Assembly (NCBI GenBank): GCA_900551495.1
Contig: URWG01000032.1
Location: 1 to 14,603 of the forward strand
Origin: an uncultured Eubacteriales bacterium
Lineage (GTDB): Bacteria; Bacillota; Clostridia; Oscillospirales; Oscillospiraceae
Direction: 5' to 3'
DNA: 14,603 nucleotides
The position numbers and the translations under genes were made by a program. The notes under the pieces are model-generated. The model saw only the letters and a list, made by a program, of their open reading frames with translations, did no database searches and was not told where the DNA came from. Numbering within the stretch: position 1 is the first letter of the stretch; each line of letters opens with the position of its first letter. Of this stretch, positions 5,745 through 13,026 are shown in pieces.

Positions 5745-7451
5745 ATGGCTGAGACGAGAAATTTTATCGAAGCGTTTGTCGAGGAGGACATCGGCAAGGG
5801 CGGTCAGTTTGAGGGCATGACGGTGCACACCCGCTTCCCGCCGGAGCCGAACGGCTATCTGCACATCGGTCACTGCAAGGCGCTGTGCATCGATTTCGGC
5901 ACGGCGGAAAAATTCGGCGGCATCTGCAACCTCCGCATGGACGACACCAACCCCACCAAGGAGGACACCGAGTACGTCGATGCCATCAAGCAGGACATCC
6001 ACTGGCTCGGGTTCGACTGGGGCGACCGCTTCTACTACGCTTCGCAGTATTTTGATAAAATGTATGAATGTGCCGAGGAGCTTATCCGAAAGGGGCTTGC
6101 TTATGTCTGCGAGCTGACACCGGAGCAGATGCGCGAGTACCGCGGCGATCTGACCACCCCTGCCAGAAGCCCCTACCGCGACCGTCCCGCAGAGGAATCC
6201 CTCGATCTTTTCCGCCGCATGAAGGCGGGCGAGTTCCCCAACGGCGCGATGACGCTGCGTGCGAAGATCGACTTGGCTTCGGGCAACTTCAATATGCGCG
6301 ACCCCGCGATCTACCGCATCAATCATATGCCGCACCATGCCACGGGCGACAAGTGGTGCATCTATCCGATGTATGACTTCGCGCATCCCATCGAGGACGC
6401 GATGGAGCATATCACGCATTCGCTGTGCTCGCTGGAATTTGAAGCGCACCGTCCGCTGTACAACTGGGTCGTCGAGCACTGCGACCTGCCCGCAAAGCCG
6501 CGGCAGATCGAGTTTGCCCGTCTCGGCATTGACCACACCGTCATGTCCAAGCGCAAGCTGCGTCTGCTGGTCGAGACGGGACGTGTCTCCGGCTGGGACG
6601 ACCCGCGGATGCCGACGCTCTGCGGTCTGCGCCGCCGCGGCTATACCTCCCGCTCCGTCCGCGAGTTCTGCGAGCGCATCGGCGTGGCAAAGACGGCTTC
6701 GACCATTGAGTACGGCTTTTTGGAGCACTGCCTGCGCGAGGATCTGAACGAGACGGCGGAGCGCACCATGGCGGTCCTGCATCCGGTCAAGCTGATTCTG
6801 ACGAACTATCCGGAGGGGCAGTCGGAGACCTTTGAGGTCGAGAACAACCCCGTCCGCCCCGAGCAGGGAACGCATACCATCACCTTCAGCCGCGAACTTT
6901 GGATTGAGGCGGAGGACTTCCTCGAAGCGCCGATTCCGAAGTACAAGCGAATGTACCCGGGCAATGAGGTACGGCTCAAGGGCGCGTATCTTGTCACCGC
7001 CACAGGCTGCAGGAAGGACGAAAACGGCAATATCGTCGAGGTCTATGCCGAATACGATCCTCTCTCCCGCGGCGGCAACCCCGCCGACGGACGCAAGGTA
7101 AAGGGCGCAACGATTCACTGGGTCGATGCAGCCGCCTGTGTGGACGCGGAGGTCCGTCTTTATGATAATCTCTTTGCCGACCCGCAGCCCGACAGCCCCG
7201 ACAGGGATTTCCTTGACTGCCTGAATCCGGATTCGCTCACCGTCCTACACGGCTGCAAGATTGAAGCCGCCTTGGTCAACGACATTCGCCGCTACGATGC
7301 CGAGGGTGCAGAGCGCGCGGCAAAGACCGCTCCGTCCTACCAGTTCATGCGCGTCGGCTACTTCTGCATGGACAGCAAGGACTGCTCCGCCGAGCATCCG
7401 GTCTTTAACCGCTCGGTCAGCCTCAAGGACAGCTACAAGCCCGCACAATAA
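5745..7451 (+). CDS. glnS: Glutaminyl-tRNA synthetase
   Basis: GlnRS charges tRNA-Gln directly with glutamine. The 568-residue protein fits the family length of about 550. The class I catalytic domain carries FPPEPNGYLHIGH (31-43, ending in the HIGH motif), NLRMDDTNPTKEDTEYV (62-78), and VMSKRKL (266-272), the KMSKS-type loop in the form typical of GlnRS. These features separate it from GluRS, whose HIGH region is different. The C-terminal part (about 340-550) is the beta-barrel anticodon-binding region. It has its own promoter and terminator and is not part of an operon. Many Firmicutes lack GlnRS and instead make Gln-tRNA by amidating Glu-tRNA with GatCAB, so its presence suggests either direct charging or both routes. 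Acquisition by transfer is an inference that needs a tree. Confidence 0.96.
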   Translation: MAETRNFIEAFVEEDIGKGGQFEGMTVHTRFPPEPNGYLHIGHCKALCIDFGTAEKFGGICNLRMDDTNPTKEDTEYVDAIKQDIHWLGFDWGDRFYYASQYFDKMYECAEELIRKGLAYVCELTPEQMREYRGDLTTPARSPYRDRPAEESLDLFRRMKAGEFPNGAMTLRAKIDLASGNFNMRDPAIYRINHMPHHATGDKWCIYPMYDFAHPIEDAMEHITHSLCSLEFEAHRPLYNWVVEHCDLPAKPRQIEFARLGIDHTVMSKRKLRLLVETGRVSGWDDPRMPTLCGLRRRGYTSRSVREFCERIGVAKTASTIEYGFLEHCLREDLNETAERTMAVLHPVKLILTNYPEGQSETFEVENNPVRPEQGTHTITFSRELWIEAEDFLEAPIPKYKRMYPGNEVRLKGAYLVTATGCRKDENGNIVEVYAEYDPLSRGGNPADGRKVKGATIHWVDAAACVDAEVRLYDNLFADPQPDSPDRDFLDCLNPDSLTVLHGCKIEAALVNDIRRYDAEGAERAAKTAPSYQFMRVGYFCMDSKDCSAEHPVFNRSVSLKDSYKPAQ

Positions 7452-7459
7452 GCATTTCA

Positions 7460-7498
7460 GCCCCGCTGAGCTCCCTTCGGCGGGGCAGTGTGCTTTTT
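7460..7498 (+). terminator. Intrinsic terminator of glnS
   Basis: GCCCCGC (7460-7466) pairs with GCGGGGC (7480-7486) nine bases after the glnS stop, and CTTTTT follows at 7493-7498 after a short gap. AAGCA upstream (7450-7454) can also pair with TGCTT (7491-7495), which would extend the stem with a bulge. Confidence 0.75.
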
Positions 7499-7513
7499 CC
7501 CGATTTCTTCCGA

Positions 7514-7542
7514 TTGACGGCAAAAGCACCAAGTGATATAAT
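7514..7542 (+). promoter_or_regulatory. Sigma-A-like promoter with extended -10
   Basis: TTGACG (7514-7519), a 17-base spacer and TATAAT (7537-7542) preceded by TGA (extended -10) lie upstream of the membrane-protein gene at 7577. Close to consensus, so expression is probably strong. Confidence 0.8.
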
Positions 7543-7576
7543 AAAGCAAACGCACACAAAGAAAGGAACGTCGCCT

Positions 7577-8407
7577 ATGTCCGACTATACCGCTACCGAG
7601 CGGCGCATGGCGGAGCTTCTGCCCGAAATGCCGCAATACCGCGCATTGACGCGCGTTTTTTCCTCCAAGCTGATATTGGCTGCGCTTTGCACGATGCTTG
7701 GTACCTTGCTGCTCGGATTCCTCAATCTCGGGCTGAGTCTTCCCTCCATGGTCTCTGCCATGCTCGCCGGTGCCTCGGGAACCGACAATTCCGCAGTACA
7801 CGAGAGCATCTTAAGCGGTGTTATCTACGGCGTAATCAGTTTTGTTGTTTTGGCGTCGCTCGCAGTCGCTGCCGTTCAGCTTGTACCGCAAATTCTTCTG
7901 ATTTCCCGCGCGCGGCGCGGCAAGCTCCTCGGACGCAAGCCCTTCACCGTTTTGCGTATCTATTACATCGTCGTAGCGGTGTTTATCGTTATTGACCTGT
8001 TTTTTGCCCTGCTGCTCCGCGACAGTCTTGTTTTCAATACCATCCAGCTTCTTTCCCTTGCACTCACGGCAGTTGCATACTTCTTTGCGATCCGTATGCT
8101 CGGTTCGCAGCGTGACATAGCCGTTTGGGGCAAGGCGGGCAAAAAGGTCCCGTATTCCGCAGCCGCTCTTATTTTTGCGCTGCAGATGCTCACGTACCTC
8201 TCTACCATTCTGCTGACGGTCCTGCAATATGTGAACCCGCAGTATTTTAAGCTGACTGTCTATTCCTTCGCATCGCTTCCGATGCTCCTTCTGAGTATCG
8301 CGATCAATCTTCTCAATGTGCTTTCCGCCGCATTCTATTCGCTCACGGTTTATCGCGCGGGAAAGGAGCTTTCCGCCGCCGCAGCGCAGGAGCAAATACC
8401 GCACTAA
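7577..8407 (+). CDS. Hypothetical six-helix membrane protein
   Basis: I do not recognise the family. The 276-residue protein starts with a polar stretch of about 30 residues (MSDYTATERRMAELLPEMPQ and on), then has about six hydrophobic segments at roughly 31-53, 80-108, 124-147, 154-173, 195-218 and 229-250, and ends in a short polar tail. A positively charged cytoplasmic-type loop (RARRGKLLGRKP, 111-122) separates helices 2 and 3, and another (about 174-190, QRDIAVWGKAGKK) separates helices 4 and 5. No catalytic or transporter motif is visible. The ATG at 7577 is chosen for GAAAGGAA about nine bases upstream; an in-frame ATG at 7490 lies inside the glnS terminator and before the promoter. 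It has its own promoter and terminator, so it is a single-gene unit. Its function is unknown. Confidence 0.85.
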   Translation: MSDYTATERRMAELLPEMPQYRALTRVFSSKLILAALCTMLGTLLLGFLNLGLSLPSMVSAMLAGASGTDNSAVHESILSGVIYGVISFVVLASLAVAAVQLVPQILLISRARRGKLLGRKPFTVLRIYYIVVAVFIVIDLFFALLLRDSLVFNTIQLLSLALTAVAYFFAIRMLGSQRDIAVWGKAGKKVPYSAAALIFALQMLTYLSTILLTVLQYVNPQYFKLTVYSFASLPMLLLSIAINLLNVLSAAFYSLTVYRAGKELSAAAAQEQIPH

Positions 8408-8414
8408 TTCTTCC

Positions 8415-8454
8415 AAGGCGTCCGGTGTTTCGAACAAACCGGACGCCTTTTCCT
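8415..8454 (+). terminator. Intrinsic terminator after the membrane-protein gene
   Basis: AAGGCGTCCGGT (8415-8426) pairs perfectly over 12 bases with ACCGGACGCCTT (8438-8449), and the T run continues to 8452. It lies eight bases after the stop codon. Confidence 0.9.
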
Positions 8455-8496
8455 ATTCATTTCCGCTGCGGATTCGACGTTTTTCCCGCTTTTTCA

Positions 8497-8525
8497 TTGA
8501 CTTCATTTGCCGTCTGCGGTATAAT
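8497..8525 (+). promoter_or_regulatory. Sigma-A-like promoter of the leucine-rich-repeat gene
   Basis: TTGACT (8497-8502), a 17-base spacer and TATAAT (8520-8525) lie about 70 bases before the ATG at 8594. AGGAG (8581-8585) is the ribosome-binding site. Confidence 0.8.
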
Positions 8526-8593
8526 GAGTTGAATATTCGAATCACGCAGCAATCACCGCCCGTCGGTTTTTGCATCAGATAGGAGCTACGCAA

Positions 8594-10309
8594 ATGAAAA
8601 AAGCACTGATTACACTGCTCGTTCTCGTTTTGGTCGGAGCGCTGCTGTTCGGGCTTTACTACTTCCTCTGGACGCCCGAAAATCTCGCCTCGCTCGGCAG
8701 CAGCGCAATGGAAAAAGGCAAATACTCCCGTGCGATCTTCTACTACACGCACGCCTCGGAGATGGACCCCTCCAATCCGGAGTACGTTCTGTCGCTTGCA
8801 GACGCCTGCATTGCCGACAACCGCAACTATACGCAGGCGGAGCGCTCACTCGTCAACGCCATCCGTGAGGCTCCCTCCGCAGCGCTCTATATGAAGCTTT
8901 CGTCCGTCTATATCGCGCAGGACAAGCTGATGGACGCGCAGAAAATGTCCGACTCAGTTACCGACAGCGCGGTGCAGGCGGAGCTGGATGCCATGCGTCC
9001 GTCCGCGCCCGTCCTCTCGCCGGAGTCGGGCGAGTACGACGAATATGTCTCGCTTGAGCTGCAAAGCGGCGAGGGTCAGATCTACTACTCCCTCACAAGC
9101 GAATATCCCAGCCTCTCCACCCCTGCCTATGAAGCGCCGATCGAGCTTCCCGCAGGTCAGACCCATGTACAGGCGCTGGTCGTCGGCAACAACGGTCTTG
9201 TCAGCCCGCTGGTCGAGGCGGATTATCTGGTCGTCGGCGTCGTGGAGGATGTCACCTTCGCCAGTCCCGAGCTGGAAGCCTACGTCCGCGAAACGCTCTA
9301 CATCCCCCGTACCGAGTCGGTCACCACGGAGGATCTTTGGGAGATCACCGAGCTGACCGTCCCCGCCGAGATCACGGACTATTCCGACCTGCGCTACTTC
9401 ACCAATCTGCGGACTCTTATCCTCCGCGACAGCTCCGCCGAGGATTATTCCTTCCTGCAATACACCACGGCATTGGAGGAGCTGGACCTCTCCGGCTGTA
9501 TTCTCTCCGCCGACACGCTGGAGCTGGTCGGTGCGCTGACCGAGCTGAAGTCGCTCAAGCTTTCCGGCTGCGGTCTGTCCAATATTCAGGCGCTCGGCGG
9601 CATTTCCGCTCCCGAGACGCTCGACCTCTCCGATAACAGCATTTCGGACATCACCGTTCTTTCCGGCTTCAAGTCCCTGACGGACCTGAATTTGGAAAAC
9701 AACGCCGTCACGGTGCTCACCGCGCTGGAGGGAATGCGCTCGCTCGACACGCTGAATCTGCGCGGCAACAACGTTTCCGACCTCTCCCCGCTGACAAGCT
9801 CCTACAATCTGACGTCGCTGCACGTCGATAACAACGCATTGAGCGGCGTCGGCGTCCTCGCGGAGATGAAGCAGCTGCAGGAGTTCACCGCCTCGAACAA
9901 CGACATTTCGGACATTTCCGCCATGTCGGTCTGCGACAAGATCACGCGGCTGGAGCTGGCAAACAATCAGCTCACGAACATTGATGTGATCGTCTCCATG
10001 CCGAATCTGGCGTATCTTGACATCAGTCATAATCAGGTCGCGGCGCTGCCGAAGCTCGAGGTCACCTCGCATTTGCAGCAAATCTACGCCTCATATAATC
10101 AGTTGGAAAGCGTCGCGTCACTGATCGGACTGCCTGAGCTGACCTATGTTGACGTCGATTACAACGAAAAGATTGAGGACATCGCGTGCCTGTCGCCCTG
10201 CTACCTGCTGGTGCAGGTCAATGCGTTCGGCACCAAGGTCAAGGATGTGAAGGTTCTGACCGACATGGGCGTGATCGTCAACTACGACCCGACCAACGAC
10301 ACCGAATAA
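8594..10309 (+). CDS. Membrane-anchored TPR / chitobiase-C-like / leucine-rich-repeat protein
   Basis: This 571-residue protein has an N-terminal hydrophobic segment (4-26) with no obvious signal-peptidase site, so it is probably a signal anchor with the rest outside the cell. Domains in order: a TPR-like helical region (about 33-125, including GKYSRAIFYYTHASEMDPSN); a domain like the chitobiase/beta-hexosaminidase C-terminal beta-sandwich (about 138-215, with QIYYSLT and the NNGLVSP end); an internalin-type cap (about 229-262, FASPELEAYVRETLY); then about a dozen 21-22-residue leucine-rich repeats of the SDS22 type (262-545, such as LTDLNLENNAVTVLTALEGM). No LPXTG or SLH anchor is seen. Repeat proteins of this kind usually bind other proteins; the ligand is unknown. 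The start is the ATG at 8594 with AGGAG eight bases upstream; an ATG at 8570 lacks a ribosome-binding site. Confidence 0.9.
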   Translation: MKKALITLLVLVLVGALLFGLYYFLWTPENLASLGSSAMEKGKYSRAIFYYTHASEMDPSNPEYVLSLADACIADNRNYTQAERSLVNAIREAPSAALYMKLSSVYIAQDKLMDAQKMSDSVTDSAVQAELDAMRPSAPVLSPESGEYDEYVSLELQSGEGQIYYSLTSEYPSLSTPAYEAPIELPAGQTHVQALVVGNNGLVSPLVEADYLVVGVVEDVTFASPELEAYVRETLYIPRTESVTTEDLWEITELTVPAEITDYSDLRYFTNLRTLILRDSSAEDYSFLQYTTALEELDLSGCILSADTLELVGALTELKSLKLSGCGLSNIQALGGISAPETLDLSDNSISDITVLSGFKSLTDLNLENNAVTVLTALEGMRSLDTLNLRGNNVSDLSPLTSSYNLTSLHVDNNALSGVGVLAEMKQLQEFTASNNDISDISAMSVCDKITRLELANNQLTNIDVIVSMPNLAYLDISHNQVAALPKLEVTSHLQQIYASYNQLESVASLIGLPELTYVDVDYNEKIEDIACLSPCYLLVQVNAFGTKVKDVKVLTDMGVIVNYDPTNDTE

Positions 10310-10314
10310 ACAAC

Positions 10315-10358
10315 AAAAACCGCCGCAGCATCCGTGCTTGGATGCTGCGGCGGTTTTT
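10315..10358. terminator. Bidirectional intrinsic terminator between convergent genes
   Basis: Two 19-base arms (10315-10333 and 10340-10358) pair perfectly around a six-base loop. The outer ends are A5 on the left and T6 on the right, so the hairpin gives a U run in both directions. It lies six bases after the leucine-rich-repeat gene and six bases beyond the stop of the gene at 10365-11156. Confidence 0.95.
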
Positions 10359-10364
10359 TCATTA

Positions 10365-11156
10365 TCATTCCGTAGGCTCCGACGTATCATCGTTCGGCGT
10401 TTCGTCTGTGCTCGACGCTTGCTCGGCAGTCGGCGTTTCATCTGTGCTCAGCGTTTGCTCGGCAGTCGGCGTTTCGTCCGCAATCGGCGCTTGCTCCGTC
10501 ATTTGCGCAACGATCGGTTCCTGCTCCGTCGGCTGCTGTGCGTTATGCAGATACTGCGGCGGGATCGGGTCGCGGACGATCTCGATCGGCGCATCATACT
10601 TGCGGCAGGCAAAGAGGAAGAACGGCGTTGTTACCGAAATAACGATCGAAAGGACAGTGAATACGACCGCGCAGTCCGGCTTTGTCGAACGGTAGACGCG
10701 GTAGAGGCTGATGCTGTTCAGAACCGTGAGCGCGATCAGCGCAACAAAGACGAGCATGTAAATCAAGAAAAATGCTGCCATGCTTGACATCAGACCGCTG
10801 ATTTGCTCCGGCGGCAACCGATCGTCGTAGACAGCCAAAGGAATCAGTGTGGCGAACATAATAACACAAAAAGCGATTACAAGCACCACCGTGCTGCCCG
10901 CAATGCCGAGCGCCCACCAGCGAAGGCTTTGCTTCCTTCCTGTTCGAATGCCCTCATACTGGTCGCCGAGCGCATTGAGGATCCACGTGCTGCCGACCGG
11001 CACCCATGCAAGACCGTAATTTCTGATACCGCGGCGCTTTGCAAGCTGATACAGTGCCAGACTCTCCAGCACATACGACACAATCGCAAGACCGAGCAGC
11101 AGAAGATACAGCATCGCGATCACACCGAGCATATTGTATGCTCCCCGAATATCCAT
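10365..11156 (-). CDS. Hypothetical four-helix membrane protein with acidic repeat tail
   Basis: I cannot name this 263-residue protein. It has hydrophobic segments at about 8-34, 77-109, 125-152 and 164-183. A conserved-looking loop follows the first helix (AKRRGIRNYGLAWVPVGSTW, 39-58, then DQYEG), a pattern I associate with unnamed clostridial membrane proteins. After helix 4 comes FACRKYDAP, then a tail of about 75 residues rich in Glu, Thr, Pro, Ala and Gln with three copies of a 12-residue unit like DETPTAEQTLST. The ATG at 11154-11156 has AGGAGG about eight bases upstream. It is transcribed alone from a promoter near 11,345 through a long hairpin-rich leader and ends at the shared terminator. 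The tail is probably disordered; its side of the membrane is uncertain. Confidence 0.85.
   Translation of the reverse strand: MDIRGAYNMLGVIAMLYLLLLGLAIVSYVLESLALYQLAKRRGIRNYGLAWVPVGSTWILNALGDQYEGIRTGRKQSLRWWALGIAGSTVVLVIAFCVIMFATLIPLAVYDDRLPPEQISGLMSSMAAFFLIYMLVFVALIALTVLNSISLYRVYRSTKPDCAVVFTVLSIVISVTTPFFLFACRKYDAPIEIVRDPIPPQYLHNAQQPTEQEPIVAQMTEQAPIADETPTAEQTLSTDETPTAEQASSTDETPNDDTSEPTE
10394..10501 (-). repeat. Three tandem 36-base repeats in the membrane-protein tail
   Basis: Units at 10394-10429, 10430-10465 and 10466-10501 each encode about 12 residues. The first two are nearly identical (only a few substitutions) and the third is more divergent, keeping TCGGCGTTTCGTC and the GCTTGCTC core. 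Because the unit is a multiple of three, copy-number changes would lengthen or shorten the acidic tail without a frameshift. Confidence 0.85.
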
Positions 11157-11187
11157 AATTTTTTCCTCCTGTATCTGTTTTATACTG

Positions 11188-11317
11188 GAATCTGTTAAAA
11201 AGCTTGAAAAGCTTTTTATAGCGCCAAAGGCGCGTCAGATTCTGCATGAGACGGCGCAGCGTGCGTTCGCACGATGCGAGTGTGCGTAGCACATCTTGAT
11301 GAAATATTTTCATCAAG
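11188..11317 (-). promoter_or_regulatory. Highly structured leader with five hairpins and a three-way junction
   Basis: Between the promoter at 11332-11359 and the gene at 11156, five perfect short hairpins follow each other. They are CTTGATGAAA/TTTCATCAAG (11295-11317), TGTGC/GCACA (11281-11293), CGTGCG/CGCACG (11260-11273), GCGCC/GGCGC (11221-11233) and TAAAAAGCTT/AAGCTTTTTA (11196-11218). In addition GAATCTG and CAGATTC (11188-11194 and 11236-11242) pair around the last two hairpins with only one or two unpaired bases at each join, giving a compact three-way junction. I know no riboswitch class that matches. It may be a cis-acting RNA of the downstream membrane gene, or a dispersed palindromic repeat. 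Because the hairpins are near-perfect palindromes, the strand is set only by the promoter. Confidence 0.55.
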
Positions 11318-11331
11318 AATCCGTATTAATC

Positions 11332-11359
11332 ATCATATCACGCTTTTTGAAAATGTCAA
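11332..11359 (-). promoter_or_regulatory. Sigma-A-like promoter of the four-helix membrane-protein gene
   Basis: On the minus strand a consensus TTGACA (11354-11359), a 16-base spacer and TATGAT (11332-11337) precede the structured leader. Transcription would start near 11,325, giving a 5' leader of about 170 bases, much longer than the other leaders in this window. Confidence 0.7.
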
Positions 11360-11363
11360 TCCG

Positions 11364-12191
11364 TTATTTCATGCGTTTTCTAAGCTCCCAAAACGCCACC
11401 GCGCTTGCCGCGGCGACATTCAGTGAATCCACGCCGTGAAACATCGGGATTCGGACGGTAAAATCGCAGGCGGCGACCGTCGATACACGCAGCCCGTCGC
11501 CCTCCGCGCCGAGCAAAATCGCAAGCCGCTCCTGACGCGACAGACACGGGTCGTCCGGCGGAATCGACTGATCGCTGAGCGCCATCGCCGCAGTCGCAAA
11601 GCCGAGCCGCCGCAAAAGCGGCAGCCCCTCGATCGTCCAGTCCGTCCCCTCCGTGCCGACCTGCGTCCACGGCACCTGTAACACCGTCCCCATGCTGACG
11701 CGGACGGCGCGGCGGTTGAGCGGGTCGCAGCAGGTCGGGCTGACCAGCACGGCATCCATACCCAGCGCCGCCGCCGAGCGGAAGATCGCACCGACATTGG
11801 TTGAATCGACCACGCCCTCCAAAACGGCAACGCGGCTCGCGCCCTGCAAAACCGTCTCGACCGACGGCAGAGGCTTTCTCCGCATGGCGCACAGCACTCC
11901 TCTGCTCAGGCGAAAGCCCGTCAGCGATTCCAGCAGCGCACTTTCACCCGTATAGATCGGAATATCGCCGCAGCGCTCCAAAAGCGGCGCGGCGTCGCCC
12001 GTGATGTGCCGCCGCTCCATCAAAAATGCGATCGGTTCATAGCCGTTATCCAGCGCCGTACCGATCACCTTCGGGCTTTCGGCAATAAAAATCCCCTTTT
12101 GCGGCTCCAAACGGTTGCGGAGCTGTGCCTCGGTCAGGCGGGAAAAGAGGTCCAGCTGCGGCGCGTCGAGCGTCGTTATCTCAAAAATCAT
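11364..12191 (-). CDS. TrmH/SpoU-family RNA 2'-O-methyltransferase, paralog 1
   Basis: This is a SPOUT methyltransferase that would transfer a methyl group from SAM to a ribose 2'-OH in rRNA or tRNA. The 275-residue protein has an N-terminal substrate-binding part (about 1-105, with LEPQKGIFIAESPKVI resembling the L30e-like domain of RlmB relatives). The knotted catalytic domain shows motif 1 STNVGAIFRSAAALGM (130-145, with Asn132 and Arg138), motif 2 LGAEGDGL (227-234) and motif 3 IPMFHGVDSLNVAAASAVAF (248-267). The start is the ATG at 12189-12191, which overlaps the end of paralog 2 by 11 bases; GGGGAA upstream is a modest ribosome-binding site. The target nucleotide cannot be told from sequence. 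No terminator with a good U run is seen right after it. Confidence 0.93.
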   Translation of the reverse strand: MIFEITTLDAPQLDLFSRLTEAQLRNRLEPQKGIFIAESPKVIGTALDNGYEPIAFLMERRHITGDAAPLLERCGDIPIYTGESALLESLTGFRLSRGVLCAMRRKPLPSVETVLQGASRVAVLEGVVDSTNVGAIFRSAAALGMDAVLVSPTCCDPLNRRAVRVSMGTVLQVPWTQVGTEGTDWTIEGLPLLRRLGFATAAMALSDQSIPPDDPCLSRQERLAILLGAEGDGLRVSTVAACDFTVRIPMFHGVDSLNVAAASAVAFWELRKRMK

Positions 12192-13026
12192 TCTTCCCCA
12201 TTCCCCTCTCCGTAATTCCGCTCATCATCCCGAGCTGCCAAAATGCCACCGCGCTCGCCGCCGCGACATTCAGCGAATCCACACCGTGCAGCATTGGGAT
12301 ACGAACGGTAAAATCGCAGCCCTCGATTGTCTGCCTTGCCAGTCCGTCGCCCTCCGTGCCGAGCACGATCGCCAAGCGCTCCGCTTCGGAGAGCCGAGGA
12401 TCATACAGCGGCAGCGAGTCGTCACACAGCGCCATTGCCGCCGTACGGAAGCCGAAATCGTGCAGACGCGTCTGCCAACCTCCCGACACATAGGTCCACG
12501 GGATTTGAAAAACCGTTCCCATGCTGACGCGGACGGCGCGGCGGTAAAGCGGATCGCTGCACCCCTCGGTCAGAAGCACCGCATCCATACCGAGTGCCGC
12601 CGCCGACCGAAAGATCGCGCCCACATTTGTCGGATTCATCACATCCTCCAACACCGCAACGCGACGCGCTTTTGCAAGCAGCGTCTCCAAGCTCGGGCGC
12701 TTCGGGCGGTACATGGCGCAGAGCATCCCGCGCGTCAGGTGGTAGCCCGTGAGCTGCTCCAAAACGTGCAGCTCCGCGACATACACGGGGATGTGCGGGC
12801 AGTGCTCCAGCAGTGCGCTCCCCTGCCCGTTCACATAGCGCTTTTCCATCAGAAACGATACCGGCACGCAGCCGCCGTCCAGCGCGCGCCAAATCACGTT
12901 TGGGCTCTCGGCGATAAACATTCCCTTTTCCGGCTCTGCGCGGTTAACAAGCTGATTTTCCGTCAGCCGCGCGTAAACGTCCAGCGCCGATGCCGAAAAA
13001 TCCGTAATTTCAATGATCTGTCTCAT
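12181..13026 (-). CDS. TrmH/SpoU-family RNA 2'-O-methyltransferase, paralog 2
   Basis: This second SPOUT methyltransferase is clearly homologous to its downstream neighbour along the whole length. The 281-residue protein has the same N-terminal part (EPEKGMFIAESPNVI, 31-45), motif 1 PTNVGAIFRSAAALGM (132-147), motif 2 LGTEGDGL (222-229) and motif 3 IPMLHGVDSLNVAAASAVAF (243-262), then a short extra tail after the shared AFWQL end. The ATG at 13024-13026 is chosen because the protein then aligns with the paralog; a TTG six codons earlier is possible but sits at the foot of a hairpin. The ribosome-binding site is weak (GGTAG). It lies 63 bases after the hydantoinase and overlaps paralog 1, so the two are probably cotranslated. 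Different substrate contacts in the N-terminal part suggest different RNA targets. Confidence 0.92.
   Translation of the reverse strand: MRQIIEITDFSASALDVYARLTENQLVNRAEPEKGMFIAESPNVIWRALDGGCVPVSFLMEKRYVNGQGSALLEHCPHIPVYVAELHVLEQLTGYHLTRGMLCAMYRPKRPSLETLLAKARRVAVLEDVMNPTNVGAIFRSAAALGMDAVLLTEGCSDPLYRRAVRVSMGTVFQIPWTYVSGGWQTRLHDFGFRTAAMALCDDSLPLYDPRLSEAERLAIVLGTEGDGLARQTIEGCDFTVRIPMLHGVDSLNVAAASAVAFWQLGMMSGITERGMGKNDF

Noticed and set aside
5634..7118. 494-residue open frame antisense to glnS
   Set aside because: It is a GC-rich shadow of glnS: no ribosome-binding site fits its start, it runs through the glnS promoter and gap, and its composition (many Arg, Ala, Val, Leu without motifs) is that of an antisense frame.
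8954..10081. 375-residue open frame antisense to the leucine-rich-repeat gene
   Set aside because: Its apparent repeats are the reverse reading of the leucine-rich repeats; no start signal or promoter is seen.
10394..10501. CRISPR-like array because of 36-base repeats
   Set aside because: The units are directly adjacent with no spacers, lie in frame inside a coding region, and no cas gene is near.
10954..11316. 120-residue minus-strand frame through the structured leader
   Set aside because: It reads through the hairpins and then into the membrane-protein gene in another frame; no ribosome-binding site, and the palindromes explain the frame.
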